From: Nematopogon swammerdamellus
Taxonomy: Eukaryota; Arthropoda; Insecta; Lepidoptera; Adelidae
Length of the DNA stretch: 64,000 bases
Reading direction: 5' to 3'
NCBI GenBank assembly: GCA_946902875.1
Contig: OX336343.1
Span: 15,857,596-15,921,595, forward strand
The notes beneath the pieces were generated by a model that was given only the letters and a program-made list of their open reading frames with translations, did not search any database and was not told the origin of the DNA. Both the position numbers and the translations under genes were made by a program. Positions 50,905 to 63,084 of this stretch are shown one piece after another (positions within the stretch are counted from its first letter, which is position 1; the number at the start of each line of letters is the position of its first letter).

Positions 50905-51587
50905 AATCGCGCACCGAGGGTACCGTATCGCCATGTCACGGCTAGCGCCACTAGATGAATTTCATAACACGCCACGCCATCTAGATGGCGTGTTATGAAA
51001 TACTTCATATTGGTTAGTCACGATTAGAAAATGATTCATCATCTATTTGGTAGATGGCGCGCGCGCATACACTTTTTGAAACCAAAAAGTGTATTTCATT
51101 ATTTTTTGTTATATCGGCCATAATAAAATAACACATTTTCTGTGAACATTTCAACGGGCTACCAAATTACGGTTCAAGAGATACAGGCCTCGGACAGACG
51201 GACGGACAGACAAGCGGCGGGTGGCCGAGTGGTTTGGGCATTGGCTTCAAATGCGAGAGGTGCGAGGTTCGAATCCGGTCGGCGTGTAACAATGAGTTTC
51301 TTCTGACGAAAAAATTTACGTGTATGCTTACTTTACACCTGCTGCTGCCGCATAGCAGCCTCGGCTGTGTTCTCCTCTAGTCTAGTATAGCCAGCAATCC
51401 AGGGAAGTCTCCGGTATGGCACCTACCTTCTCGGAGGTGATATTAGCTGGTCGGAGCATGCGCTTTGGCCCCTCCGGCTCAGCCACCCATACCGGATTAC
51501 ATAAAAAAAAAGACAGACGGACGGACGGACAGACAGACGGCGTAGGCTTAGTAATAGGGTCCCATACCGGATACGGAACCCTAAAAA
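50905..51587 (+). repeat. Microsatellite-associated repeat, copy 3, split by SINE
   Basis: Same family as 8505-8891 (cgcgcaccgagggtaccgta ... ccggatacggaaccctaaa). Its GACG/GACA tract is interrupted by a SINE at 51213-51511. Confidence 0.83.
51213..51511 (+). mobile_element. Full-length tRNA-derived SINE
   Basis: The tRNA-like head has box A (gtggccgagtgg) and box B (gaggttcgaatccggt). It is followed by a tRNA-unrelated body (ggtgatattagctggtcgga) and an A-tail. The flanking gacagacggacggacag sequence on both sides is consistent with a target-site duplication within the host microsatellite. Confidence 0.85.
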
Positions 51588-51606
51588 AAAAAAAAAAGAA
51601 TTCGCA

Positions 51607-51676
51607 AAAGTGAGATTCGAACCAACGTCACTAGATTGAATAGCGAAGCATATACCATTGAGCTATGAAACTTACC
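51607..51676 (-). mobile_element. tRNA-like pseudogene or SINE head
   Basis: The minus strand shows catagctcaatggtatatgc (box A-like) and gttggttcgaatctcact (box B-like) with the right spacing. The acceptor stem does not pair well by eye, so a functional tRNA is unlikely. Confidence 0.35.
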
Positions 51677-51689
51677 GTAACTAGTGCGA

Positions 51690-52490
51690 ATTTTGCCATC
51701 ATTTTAATCACGGAGGTAAAACAAACCGACTTATAGAAAACGTGAATCGCCACATCTCGCTCTGCATTCTTTTAATTGGATATAGATGTCTCGTCCGGCG
51801 CCATTTATCAGAGCCTCAGCTGCTCCCTACATCCAAAGCCTCCAAGGTCAACCTGTTGTCTTTACGCTTGGTGAAGCGATATCAAAATAAGCGATTCGTC
51901 GCCGCACCGGACCGGGGTGAGTCACCATATGCCATGCCGTACGTGACACGTCACACGTCACGTCTGTGTGTGTGTGCGTGCTGTGTTGGTGGTGTTGATG
52001 CACTAACACATCTTTAACGTATTTCGTCGCGCGCGTCGCACCAGCCGCCTCCGCCTCCTCCGCGCCGCCGCGCTAATATTATTGTGATCAGTTCGGATCG
52101 GATATACTTGACTTTTTTAAGTTTTCTTTCTTGATATTTTGAAATGTTTTTTTTTTCTTTACTTTCAAGATAATTAAGTGAGGCGGTGCTTCACTTGCTT
52201 CACCTGGGGAACCGCCACTGGTCGAGTGGCAACTCTGTGGTTCTCCAGCATGCGTTATATGCATCATATAGGCTGTACTTGGTGTGCGTGTGTTGTTAAA
52301 GCATTATGCATGCTTTCATAAGTCTGCCTTTGTGCAGATCATGGACAAGCGTTGACAGCCTTGTCTCGTTTGAGAGTGGAATTAGATTTGAATCTGCCAG
52401 CTTCATTCACTTTCCATTCCAAGGTTGATATGAAGTATTTCTGTCATGTTCCAAGTAGCTCCACAGCTCGGATTCTAAATAAAAGTGATG
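51690..52490. other. Unassigned interval
   Basis: A CpG-rich stretch at 51780-52070 with no supported exon; otherwise AT-rich. Confidence 0.35.
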
Positions 52491-52499
52491 GTTTCTCAC

Positions 52500-52632
52500 C
52501 TTACAAGGTGGTAGGGTTAAACCCACCTTGGTCAGGGTGGTACTACCCCACCGCACTGACTGAAGGTTGGTCGATATGGCTACGACAGTAGTTTCTTATG
52601 TTTTCCGTCCAGTCCAGTGTAGTTGTCACAAA
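52500..52632 (+). mobile_element. SINE body fragment, diverged
   Basis: ggtggtagggttaaaccc, accccaccgcactgactgaa and gttttccgtccagtccagtg mark the 5S-type SINE body. Tail missing. Confidence 0.7.
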
Positions 52633-53560
52633 CTGGCATCTATTTCTGATGGGAAAATGGTACGAAGCGGATAATGTTGCCAATTAGGGCAAGTTTAATA
52701 CTGAAAAGTCTAGTTATTTTTATTTCATGTTACCGCACTATTTCTCCGAGTACAGTACACGACAGTAAATAATGTACATCGGACTTTAGAAACAGACAAT
52801 CCGGTTGTAGAGCGTCGTCTCTGTCGTGCTAACTAGGGTTTTCGTGTACCCGGTTTTTTTCCATACCCAGGTATCGGGTAATTTTTTATATAGGTACCCG
52901 GGTATACCCAGGTATTACATTATATATAATAAATATATATACGAGAAAAACTGTTGCAAGAAGAGGATCTAACACTGGAAAAGGCTATGAAAATTGCAAA
53001 AAGTCTGGAACTATAAAAAAACTAAATAAATCAGCCAGCAAGAATGAAGAAGAATGAACAATTTATAGTTTAAAATCAAAAGGAATAGATGCTCTTTTCC
53101 TTTCCTTCTTCGACTGTTAAAGACAACCAATTTTAAGCAAAATACAAAACATGGAAACAGATATAAATCAGTTATATCACCAAAGACATCTGAATGTGAA
53201 TGAAACTGCTGCTGCAGGCATTATTAATTTTATATGTATAGATTTAATTGTTTTTGTTTAATAAGAATTATGAGGGGCATGTAGTAATTTATCTGCAGAA
53301 TGCAGAAACTAATACGAACAACATTACCTTACTCAATTCACCTGCTGTCTATGGTCACAGAGTAAATTGTATGTTCAGGGTGCGTTCATAAACCATGTGA
53401 CGGATTTTAGGCAAATTTTTGTATAATTATGTTCTCTTTATTTCGGCACCTGTCTAAAAAACAAATGATTACTATAGGACCTACAATGACTAAACTAGGT
53501 AGCAACGAGGTTGACCATCTCGCGGGACATTGCACATCGAACCACACCCTTTATATTCGA
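52633..53560. other. Unassigned AT-rich interval
   Basis: No supported gene. A run of ggtatcgggta / ggtacccgggtata motifs at 52855-52915 is a small degenerate repeat. Confidence 0.35.
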
Positions 53561-53562
53561 GA

Positions 53563-53741
53563 CTAGCTGTGCCCGCAACTTCGTCCGTGTGGACTTATCA
53601 CGACGCCATCTACCGGGTCCAATTGTATTTTCAAACCATCCATCCATCAAATATACACACAATATTTCATCCAAATCTGTCCAGCCGTTTAGGAGGAGTT
53701 AGGTGACAAACACACGTACAGAAGAAAATATATATAAGGAT
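53563..53741 (+). mobile_element. CTAGCTGTGCCCGCAAC-type insect repeat, short copy
   Basis: Head ctagctgtgcccgcaacttc; middle aatatttcatccaaatctgt then ccagccgtttaggaggag; tail tatatataaggat. Same general class as the composite at 5244. Confidence 0.75.
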
Positions 53742-53884
53742 GAAGCGTACAACGGAGGTCTTGAGGTCTCAGTGCGGGAGAATGGCCCACCCGCCTTCCC
53801 AAGAGGCTGGGCAGCAAACAACAACAAGGATGAAGCACTGTAAACATTTTCCGGAGCCATGCACATTATACATGAAGTTACCTA

Positions 53885-54033
53885 GCTAGTATGCGGCACC
53901 ACTGCGCTGAATAAAGGTGGGTCAAAAGTTCAAAACGGCTATCAAAATAGTTAATGTTTTCCATCCAACTATATAGTTCAGTGTAGCTGTCACGACCAAG
54001 TGGAAGCAAGCACAGCCATGACACCTAGTTAAC
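53885..54033 (+). mobile_element. SINE fragment, diverged
   Basis: gcggcaccactgcgctgaat, gttttccatccaactatata and catgacacctagtt mark the 5S-type SINE body. Confidence 0.65.
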
Positions 54034-54312
54034 AAAAACGATTTAGACCAAAGTGTGTCGTTGGAAGTAACTTTAAATACTATACGGTCCTGCATTGTAC
54101 GGCGAAAATATGGAATGGTCTTCCAGAGAGTGTGCTCCCTAGCCCATACAATCTGGGGGTCATCAAAATATGGTGTTTCAATAAAATCGACGACAACCTA
54201 TTTGTCTGGCTTGTTGGCATGGCACCTCACTGAGCGCGATCTCGCGAAGAGTGGCGTTTGCCCGATGAATTCTGGGCACAGCCACCTTGCAAATTTCCTT
54301 TAAAAAAAATAT
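54034..54312 (+). pseudogene. Non-LTR 3' end, diverged relative of 39911-40314
   Basis: gcgaaaatatggaatggtct then tccagagagtgtgctcc and gttggcatggcacctcactg match the 3' end of the intron 28 element. Frame broken; A-tail at 54300. Confidence 0.65.
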
Positions 54313-54501
54313 GAAGCCATCCATGTTTTGACAAATTATGTTGACCAATTTGTGTCGATAAGTTTTTCTGACCTCGTTGTTAAATTGTGGTTGTGGTGGC
54401 TCTCAGCCAAATCCCTTTTGGTTGGGAATCCTCTTCCAAACCCCTTAATCTCTCTCCAGCTACCCCAAACAACCTATTTACTTACTCCATGAAGGCCACA
54501 A

Positions 54502-54628
54502 GACTTTTTTTATGGAAACTGACATGGTTGGCTTGATCACCTATGTACAACATCCGTGTTCTCAGCCCATAACACCTTGGTGAACTAGGTGCCATGTCAG
54601 TGCTTCCCTTTACTCGTGGCTGCAGACC
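54502..54628 (-). mobile_element. SINE 3' part, antisense
   Basis: T-run then atggaaactgacatggttgg and cataacaccttggtgaacta: the reverse of the 5S-type SINE tail. 5' truncated. Confidence 0.75.
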
Positions 54629-54721
54629 ATTTTTCTATACTTGTTATAAGCTAGCACAAAAGTGCTCTAAAATCATGAGTAACATTATTATATAAACTAT
54701 ACACAGAACTATATATTATAT

Positions 54722-55232
54722 AACTATATACAGAAGTATCTACTGGCTGCTGGGAAGGAACTCCAAATTGTCTACGGACAATAAGTTACTAGTTTACAAC
54801 ACAGTGCTCAAGCCGATATGGATGTACGGCATACAGCTGTGGGGCTCTGCTAGCGATTCAAATATCTGCTGCATACAAAGGGTACAAAACTACATACTGA
54901 AGCAAATATCCAATGCACCCTGGTTCATTAAAAATGAAGAGGTGCATAGCCTACTCAATGTGCCTACAATAAAGGAAGAGATCAAATCGATGGCGTCGAA
55001 GTACAGATCCCGATTGGAACACCACCCGAACCAGCTTGCTGTCCAACTGACCATGCCGGACTATGTCAGACGTCTAAAAAGGCGCGACATAATGGAACAA
55101 GGGAATTAAAAATATCCCTAGCATCATTCAAAAGGAGAGATCCTCACGGCATCATCAACTCCGAGCGACAAACCAACACTCCACCCATCTGCTCATAGTT
55201 GATGACTGATCGCAGATTAAACCTGGAAAAAA
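54722..55232 (+). pseudogene. Jockey-type RT C-terminus with 3'UTR and A-tail
   Basis: Encodes LLVYNTVLKPIWMYGIQLWG, then CIQRVQNYILKQISNAPWF and YRSRLEHHPNQLAVQL, the characteristic Jockey ORF2 thumb/C-terminal block. It stops at 55109. A 3'UTR and A-run ending at 55232 complete a 5'-truncated insertion of about 0.5 kb. Confidence 0.85.
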
Positions 55233-55340
55233 AATATTATATAAACTATGTGTTTATATTGAAGGAATTAAAACATATCTACCTAGGTATAGCATGGACT
55301 GCCTAACCTGAGGCCGCACACACATGCATTTCTCTAATAC

Positions 55341-55482
55341 TAAGGCCCACTTGCACCAACACAAATTTAATATATAAACCAGTTTAACTCGTTAAGCTAG
55401 CACCCGTTGACTGTGGGAACCGCGTTTAAATCCATAACTCGCTACTTAACTTTAAACTCGTGTTGGTGCAAGTGGGCCTAAG
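55341..55482. mobile_element. Foldback MITE ending GGCCCACTTGCACCAAC
   Basis: ggcccacttgcaccaacac and its reverse complement bound a 142-bp element with a partly self-complementary interior (aaactcgtt / aacgcg parts). A form widespread in Lepidoptera. Confidence 0.85.
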
Positions 55483-55684
55483 GCTTGACATGCGCATAAA
55501 CATGGCCTGAGCACTACTACACTCGCAGAATTTTATGCTCACCGTCATGCGTGAATGAATTTGTACGCCTCAAGTTAGAACGAACGACCTTTACTAGTCA
55601 TCTACTTGACCAGTTGTACTCATAGACTAGTAGTAATTTTGTCAAATTGTCTAAAGCATCATGAATAGTTTTTGCCGAGTTTTG

Positions 55685-55752
55685 AAATAGTGCGGTGTTT
55701 TCCACCCAGTCCGGTGTAACCGAAGTCCGAACCGACCTAGGGAAAGCACCTG
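55685..55752 (+). mobile_element. SINE fragment
   Basis: ggtgttttccacccagtccg followed by gtgtaaccgaagtcc is the middle of the 5S-type SINE. Confidence 0.5.
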
Positions 55753-57899
55753 AAAGAAGAAATAATTTTTATTTTTCCTATTTTAAAGTACATCATGGAT
55801 TCTATTATAGAAGACGAAAAAAAAGGATCTGGCACAGGCTATGCCTATGCCATGCACTGCCATGGCTCCTATGTGCCGATAGGAACTAGACGAAAAGGGC
55901 TGATATTACGAGTGAGCTATGTAGGTAGTAGTAGGGAAAGGTTACTATTTGGGATACCTACATACAGAATAGGGTGCCTGATGTGCGCTGACAGTGGTGG
56001 AACAGCCTACTGGGAAACCGGCGTAAAATTATGTGTAAGTACGGAGTCTAATGGGGGATTTACACTGTCGATTTACGTCGAATGACTAGGCCGCACGGCG
56101 AAAGTCGAACTACCTACATGATATCTGGCAAATAATCGACTGTCCGCAAGGTGACTGAAGTCACACGCTCCAGACTTGAATATATTTATATAATATCCAT
56201 CAGGCTCGCCCCGCCGCCGGTGGTGGTGGAAACTCCATTTGTTTTTGTGTTAATTTTAGATTAAAATTTTAAGATTGTGTAAATGTAAAATTAATTCAAA
56301 AAGAAATGTGTCAATAAAGAAATAATATAATAATTAATTGATTATATGTAGCAGTCTACTTTTCGGTGCGTCTTGGGGTCGCAAGGGGCGGGTTACTAAA
56401 AATCACCGTGCAAACGCCCATTCGTAGACGCTGCTGCTAGCTGCGAGTTTGTACCCACGTGTGCTCTCGATTTTTATCGACCGTATAAACGGATTTGGGC
56501 TGTGCGGCTTAGCCTAACGAATTTGCTTACTAGTGTAAATCTCGCATTACACGGAGTAGACTTTCCTTAAGCAATAACGCTACACCCACACACAACGTCG
56601 TTGTAAAGTAGCCGACTATCAGAGTAGACAAGCGAGGCAGACGAGCGGCTGTGACTTCTGTGAGCTATAGCTACCGTAAAGAGAATCCTTGTAACGTCTC
56701 GGCGGCGGCAGGGCGGGGGCGGCGCGGTGGCGGCGGCGCGCCTCCTTTGTGCGAAGACTTCAATAAACGGCGATATTATATTCCTTTGATGTCCGGTGTT
56801 ATTGTCGCGCGCACCCCTGTTCTCGCTGGCTCCTATAGTCGTGGGAAGCGATGCCGCGGGAGGCGCGCGCGACACGATGTCAACCGCCGACCGCGTATGC
56901 TAACTTGCTAACTAGCCAATAAGTCAACACACACACCCAGTTAAGTATGAGATCCAGCACGTTGGCGGACTTCAAGACGTCTTTCTATGTATAAGTACTG
57001 TAACAACATGAAACTCTTCATGATAAATTTGTATCTGATCAATATGTGAACGGGTGTCTCGGTCGTATTTGGGAAATAATTAAGTGCATATTCGATGACA
57101 CGAATGATATTTTATCCTTTCCGCAAATTGCATGTTTGAGTTTTATTTCGCTTAGAACGCTAATCCGACCTTACATCATGTCGAGCTCTCGCGCTCAACC
57201 TGCCGCTTTATCCCCGAAGATACACCTCATCCCGTCTCGTCGCTCGTCGTTAATAGAGGGAAAGTATAAGGACTTCTCTTTCTTCCGCCTTTGTCCCGCA
57301 CGTCGCGCGGTTTTGCCAGAAAGGTGCTTCAGCGAATAAAAAGGAGAGCGGCGGAGGCGGCGCGGCGCTTGCACTGTTTGAGTTCTTTCCGACGCGTCCT
57401 GGCGGCGGAGCCTTAATCCGCCCGAGCGTGAATCTGTCAAAGTTCGCGACGCAACTTTAGAGAAAAATCCATCCACCCCTCTCCCTCGCGACCCTCGTCC
57501 GACCCCGCCGACCCGCCGCCGCCCAACTTTACATGCGGGCGCCTAATGCGACGCTCCTCAAACTTTTCACTTATTCCGCCGTTATGAATATGTAAGTTCT
57601 TTTTCTTGTTTGAGAACTGAAACCTTTGGGGGATCTCGTTACTTATGTCTATCCGCGAGGAGCGGCCCATAGCGAAGATAGGTATTTGGAGACGACGACG
57701 ACGGTAGATCCGCTTTACTTATTTCTACTAAATAATAACGAGTTATTATGTGAAAATCTGCTTCTGGTAGACATATTAATAATTGTACAGCTTATCTGAA
57801 ACTTGTAACATATTTTGTATTTATTAATTGGATCGTTTATTTGATATTGTTTATTCATATTGAATTGTAAATTATGTGAGATAATGGACTAGATAAGCA
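55753..57899. other. Gene-poor interval with CpG-rich patches
   Basis: CpG-rich patches at 56690-56900 and 57200-57560 stand out from AT-rich flanks. ORFs of 86-102 codons cross them on both strands but none shows a domain or a convincing splice chain. Confidence 0.35.
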
Positions 57900-58020
57900 C
57901 ATGCTCAAAAAGGTTCAAGTGCTATGCACCCGTAAGGGCAGAGGTGTGTCAGCAGGTCAGGATCGTGGCACGTGGAGATCCACTGTCTCTCCCCATTTGC
58001 GAAAGATATGAAGTTATGCA
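57900..58020 (+). pseudogene. Small RT C-terminal fragment
   Basis: The + strand reads AGQDRGTWRSTVSPH, similar to the AQDRxxW block ending many insect non-LTR ORFs. Very short. Confidence 0.4.
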
Positions 58021-58029
58021 AAATGTGTA

Positions 58030-59070
58030 CAAGTATGAAGTATTCAATATTTGACGTTTGGGTTCGATTAAGTAATTTTTTTTTTTATTTAATTATATCA
58101 AGTTAGGTGAGAGGTTGGAAGAATGGATGATGGATTACCAACGAAAGAGATTTATAGAATGAATGTGAGTGTAAGAGTCAAGAAGAGTTGCCCTAGCTAT
58201 AATCTAGAATCACGTAGGTACTAGGTACCTAGACCAGATCGGGCATGTGCCAGTGCGTAATACCCGCAACCGGCGAGCATGAAGCATGAGATGAATATTT
58301 TAATCGTGGAAGAGGCGCCATATTTATAAAGACCCGTAGTATCCCACTGGGAAACTGGCGTGACGGTATGTATGTATGTATTTATTTATTATAACCACGT
58401 ATGTTATCCACCTAACTATGAAATTGGTTAGCTTTCGTCCTTTCACAACAGCAAGCGTCTGTCTAGCACTCATGCGAGACGAAGTTTACCAGGAAGGAAG
58501 GCGAAAGTAATGCTGCGCTTTGGTGGAATCAAAGTATGTTCGAATGTTGTGAAGGATGCAATAGCTGGCGGCCGAGTGCCGTCTCCGACGCCGCTAACGA
58601 CCACTCTGCTGCACACTCCAGGCTCCCCCCGCCCCGGCTCAGCAACACCAACCCGACACCGCTCGCCGCTGACTGCGGTTGTTGCAAAATATATTGGGAC
58701 TTATCCCACTGGCTCGCTCGACTTTCAAAGCTTTGGTGCACTCCACGAGCGCGCGGAACGCCAGAGACAAAGCTCGCTATCGTTCCCTACGCTTTGGAAG
58801 CTTTTTAAATTTCAACTTCTGGTGCACCGCCACGAAGATCACGTTAAGTAAGTAAACAAACACTTTGATAAATAGTTGTTATAGTCCAGGAAACGAGGAA
58901 ATTCCTTGTATGGGCTCTTCGGACTAATTCCTCTGTCGCTGAAACTTTGCAGTGTGATAGAGTAGGGTTTCAAATATACGTTTGACAAATTATCTAGGAT
59001 TTTTGATGTTTGGAAGTTAGGTATTAAAATGAATGAATGCCTAAAAATGAAAATCGCTTATAACTGCTGA
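58030..59070. other. Unassigned interval
   Basis: A (GTAT)n tract at 58366-58382 and a CpG-rich 58550-58760 stretch; no supported gene. Confidence 0.35.
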
Positions 59071-59491
59071 TGAAAAATTGCTCCGTCCGAAATTCCTTCA
59101 GTATATGATATTATATATTAATAAGAGTATATATTAACATTATCTAGGAAAATTTCGATTTCGAATAGGCACAAATTTGAAAATATCTATTTTGTATCAC
59201 AACTTCTTCAGAAAAATTGCTCTGTCAATTTTAATTGTTTTATATGTCTTAATTTATTTAAATATATCGCTTTTGACAATTATCTAGGAAATTTTCTATA
59301 TCGATCACACCTTTACAGATTTTCGGCAATAATTCGCTGTGAAAAATTGCTCCGTCCGAAATTCCTTCGGAATATGATATTATATATTAATAAGAGTATA
59401 CATACAACATTATCTAGGAAAATTTCGATTTCGAATAGGCAGAAATTTGAAAATACCTATTTTGTATCACAACTTCTTCAGAAAAATTGAC
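59071..59491 (+). repeat. Direct repeat, two copies 269 bp apart
   Basis: tgaaaaattgctccgtccga through aacttcttcagaaaaattg (about 150 bp) occurs at 59071 and at 59340 with few differences. The spacer holds a related tatctaggaaattttc phrase. Confidence 0.88.
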
Positions 59492-59813
59492 CATATAAAT
59501 GCCAAAAGGCACCAACCCACAAATTGGTTAAAAATGAGTTAAATATACCAATCGAGAGCTAATCACCCCTCTATTGTTTGCAGAAAAGACCCAGGCAGGC
59601 TACTTGGTATGATACTAATAGGTTTCTACACATTCGTCTAAGAACCATCCGCCCAATTGAGATATATCGCAACAGCAGAAAAGAATTATGCTACTTGGGA
59701 CTAGCTAACTGGTCAGATTTTTTTTTTGCGTAAAAGATCCAAGCGAGATGGACTTTTTTGTTTTTAATGAAGTACGCTAAAAGTATTTATCAAAACAGAG
59801 CCAAGATATCTGG

Positions 59814-59943
59814 TTCTTTTTGGCATTATATAATAAAAACAAACTGTATATCGCAAAGTGGAACCAATTTATGTGGTTCTTTTTGGCATTTATAATAAAA
59901 ACAAACGGTATATTGCAAAAATTGAATCAATTTATGTGGTTGG
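59814..59943 (+). repeat. Tandem duplication of about 65 bp
   Basis: tttttggcattatataataa ... ccaatttatgtggtt is repeated once with small changes. Confidence 0.8.
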
Positions 59944-60017
59944 TTTGCCTTTGGGGACCTATAGTGAGTCTTATTTCATTGGAAATAAGAGTTCTTTTTC
60001 TAAAAATAAAATCAAAC

Positions 60018-60206
60018 ATGTCTACGTTCTATGAAACAGAACGCCTAATAATAAATAATTTAAGTTCAGTTCACTACCGCGACGAATGTGTCAGTTCACG
60101 ACCGCGAAGTAAAATAAATTGCTGTTTTCGACGTGGCTCAATGTACCTACTACGTAGTGATCGCGACATATCGTCAGAGTGCAGTTCGACGTCGTCGTCC
60201 AAGCAG
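60018..60206 (+). CDS. Candidate orphan coding exon
   Basis: ATG at 60018 opens MSTFYETERLIINNLSSVHY. The frame then runs RPRSKINCCFRRGSMYLLRS and DRDISSECSSTSSSKQ to a gtgcct donor-like site in phase 0 (or to a stop at 60233). The Arg/Ser-rich, low-bias composition and GC-ending codons in the last 25 residues differ from the AT-rich flank. No family recognised, and no partner exon in the window. Confidence 0.3.
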
Positions 60207-60240
60207 GTGCCTACGCCGCGCCGCCTAACGTAACCATTGA

Positions 60241-60268
60241 AGATAGAATAGAATAGAATAGAATATTT
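60241..60268 (+). repeat. (AATAG)n microsatellite
   Basis: Five tagaa units, at the start of an AT-rich stretch up to 60400. Confidence 0.85.
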
Positions 60269-60953
60269 ATTTGTATAACATATACAAGTCACAAACTAAT
60301 ATTCACACATTTTAAAATTTTTCTATTTAGAAAATAAAATAATATGAAACATAATAAATGAATCCTATTAAAATTAAAATTATTAATAATAGAAATCCAA
60401 TATAAAAGTCACACGTGCCTCCTGGGTGGTGCCAAATGAACAGCAATCAGCGTGTGGGAGATCTTCGGATCGGCTGGGTTCGCCACCACACCCCGGGAGA
60501 AACAATTACACCGGCATAACAGTTCGCTGTGTTCCGGTGTACTTCCCGGGGACCCAGTAGCAGGTGGGGTTGGCTGTGGTGAGGAGTAGGCCATTGATCC
60601 CGACGCGGATTCGCTGTTCAGAGGTGACGCATCGACACGGTTGACAGGGAGACCCGGTTAAACGGTTATTCCGCTGGCCGCCCGCCGGGTAGTACAGGAG
60701 CCCAATCGCGTCTAACCAACGCGAGAGGCTGCCCCGGTCAACCGGCGCATAATCCCGGAGTGGTCCGTCGTGCCGGTTGGTGACCGGAGTAGGGGTTCCG
60801 GCGGCCACTTCCGGGGGGGACCGGGGGCCTTTCCGTCTTCCGTGTCGGCGCAACACTAACCTGAGTAGTAAGCGATGAAGCTAGGGTCCACGCTTTGCCC
60901 GTGAATCACCACAGCCACCCTTTCATGCTCTTTCCCTCCCTCTTACAAAAATC

Positions 60954-61451
60954 ATGGCAGCGAAAAAAAAGGAAAAAAAGGTTCGATCAGCGGTGCACAC
61001 CCTTACACCACTATTTAGCGTTGACTCGACCAACGTGCGGGGGTTGCATACCAATTTGAATGCCGTCCATCACCACCTGGAGACGAAGAAGCCGGCCTTG
61101 CTTTTCCTGACGGAATCACAAATATATCAACCTGCACTACCCCGGCTACACCCTGGAAGAAGCCTTCCGGTCGCGAGCCGGGGTTTGCTTGTTTGTCAGG
61201 GCAGATATTTGCTGTCGTCGCCTGCGCTGCCTTGAGGACTCCGAGCTATCAGTACTTTGGGTCCATGAGGATCTGGGAACGGTCTCGCGGGTGTACGCCT
61301 GTCTGTACAGGTCGCACTCTGGTGATGCAGAGACAGCTCGGTTATTTGAGTACCTGAGTGGAGCGGCAGACAAAGTCCAAGAGCGGTTCCCTACCGCGGA
61401 TTTGGTTCTTCTTGGAGACTTCAATGCCCATCACGAGGCATGGCTGGGTGT
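60954..61451 (+). pseudogene. Retrotransposon endonuclease domain, first part
   Basis: NVRGLHTNLNAVHHHLETKK, then LLFLTESQI (the catalytic Glu region) and LVLLGDFNAHHEAWLG (the DFNAHH active-site block of AP-type endonucleases). A frameshift near 61130-61190 separates the two parts. It is interrupted after EAWLG. Confidence 0.8.
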
Positions 61452-61969
61452 ACTGAACAAGGTGCGACGGTACTTCACGCCGGGCCAAAACTGACGTTGT
61501 ACAAAACACAGGTTAGGTCCTGCTTGGAGTACTGCTCGCACTTGTGGGATGGCTCAGCTAAATACCAGTTTGCGCCGCTAGACTCAATCCAGCGTCGTGC
61601 CGTGCGACTGGTGGGTGACCCTGTGGTGTCCCGCGACTTAGAACCACTGCAACTCCGTAGGGACGTCGGCTCCCTGAGTGTGTTCTATCGTTTATTTCAT
61701 GGGGAGTGTTCGGAGGAGCTGTTTAACGCGATTCCGTCGTCCCCCTTCCACCTCCGCACAACGCGTACTGGGCAGGGGATGCACCCCTATTCAATCGATC
61801 TACCACGCATGCGCCAACCAACCGGTTCTGTAGGTCAAGGGGCGTGAAAAGGCTCCTGTCAGGCCGGCATGACATTCGCAATCCCCGTGCATCACAGAAT
61901 GTCCATGGGCATCGTTAGACACCTACTTGTAGGTGTAACGATGCCACAAGTCGCGCTATCGATAAAAAA
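61452..61969 (+). mobile_element. 5'-truncated retrotransposon tail inserted into the endonuclease
   Basis: Encodes LTLYKTQVRSCLEYCSHLWD, then IQRRAVRLVGDPVV and VFYRLFHGECSEELF (RT C-terminus), then a 3'UTR and an A-run at 61960-61970. The host reads EAWLG before it and WLGSRRTDFAG after it, so tggct-ggg / tggctaggc is the target duplication. Confidence 0.8.
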
Positions 61970-62572
61970 AAAATGGCTAGGCTCCAGGAGAACTGACTTT
62001 GCGGGGAGAGCCGCCTACGACTTCGCTCTGACGCATGACCTGTCTCATCTGGTAGACCAGCCCACCAGGCTGCCAGATATAGACGGTCATGAACCCTCTC
62101 TGCTGGATCTTCTGCTGACAACGAACCCCACTGGATATAAGGTCGCAGTAAGAGCCCCGCTGGGTTCCTCTGATCATTGTTTAGTGGGATCCATGGTGCC
62201 ATCTTCGCCTCCTCAGTCCCGTAATGGAGGAACGCGTCGAATTTGGCACTACGCGTCAGCAGATTGGGATGGGATGCGAGAACACTTCGCATCCTACCCT
62301 TGGAGAGAGATCTGCTTCAGTTCGGGCGATCCGTCGCAATGCGCTAATACCGTTGCCGAGGTGGTTCTGGGGGCAATGGAAATGTTTATTCGCAGCGCCT
62401 CTGTCTACCTCGGTGGTAAAAGCCAACCATGGTACAGCCGCGACTGTGCTGATGCTGTCGCAGCTAAATGCGCAGCTTATCGTGCATGATCGCGCGCTCG
62501 TGCCGGACGTGATCCGAACGCATCCGAACTGAAGAAGGAATACAACCGCCTCTCCAGATCCTGCAAAACGTT
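61970..62572 (+). pseudogene. Retrotransposon endonuclease end and linker
   Basis: WLGSRRTDFAGRAAYDFALT, DQPTRLPDIDGHEPSLLDLL and APLGSSDHCLV (the SDH box that closes AP endonuclease domains). A linker with WYSRDCADAVAAKCAAYRA follows, then a frameshift near 62485. Confidence 0.85.
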
Positions 62573-63084
62573 GGCTTAATTTGCAAATCGGACAACACCA
62601 TTTTGGGTAATTTTACAGGAGAGCGAAAAAACTGATTGATGAAAAATGAAACAACTCCCAGATGAAATTCAAATTCACTATTTTACACTTTCGGAAAATC
62701 GTCCTACTCCACTACCAAATTATGTGAAGGTTATATTGCTTACAATCGTAAGCACGGTCAAAAATAATACTTTATAGTGATAGATCTACTTACCGAATAC
62801 TCAATGCACACACAACAATGTCACAGTAATATTAGAATTTTTAAGAATATTTTACTATGCCACAAACGCACAGCTCTGTCACCAACAGCGAAGTGTCACA
62901 ATTTCGGTGTTGCAACCAATATGGGATGGAGTTGCAATATATTTGTGCGGTCTGTATTTTCTGAAACTTAGGATTTTCGGAGTTGATAGCTTTGCAAGAA
63001 TATAGATAATATTTAGACCAATAAAACGACATCAAAATGTCCATACCCCCCAAAAATGGAGTTGTCCGATTTGCAGATTAAGCC
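62573..63084. mobile_element. TIR element nested in the retrotransposon
   Basis: Termini ggcttaatttgcaaatcgga then caacaccattttggg on the left and the near-perfect inverse on the right, about 36 bp. 512 bp, AT-rich, non-coding. A target duplication is not obvious. Confidence 0.82.

Noticed and set aside
51213..51290. Functional tRNA gene
   Set aside because: Boxes A and B are good, but the sequence continues into a SINE body and A-tail with flanking duplication, so it is a SINE head.
58510..58851. 113-codon ORF rich in Pro/Thr
   Set aside because: Overlapping ORFs in three frames, no domain, no splice support.
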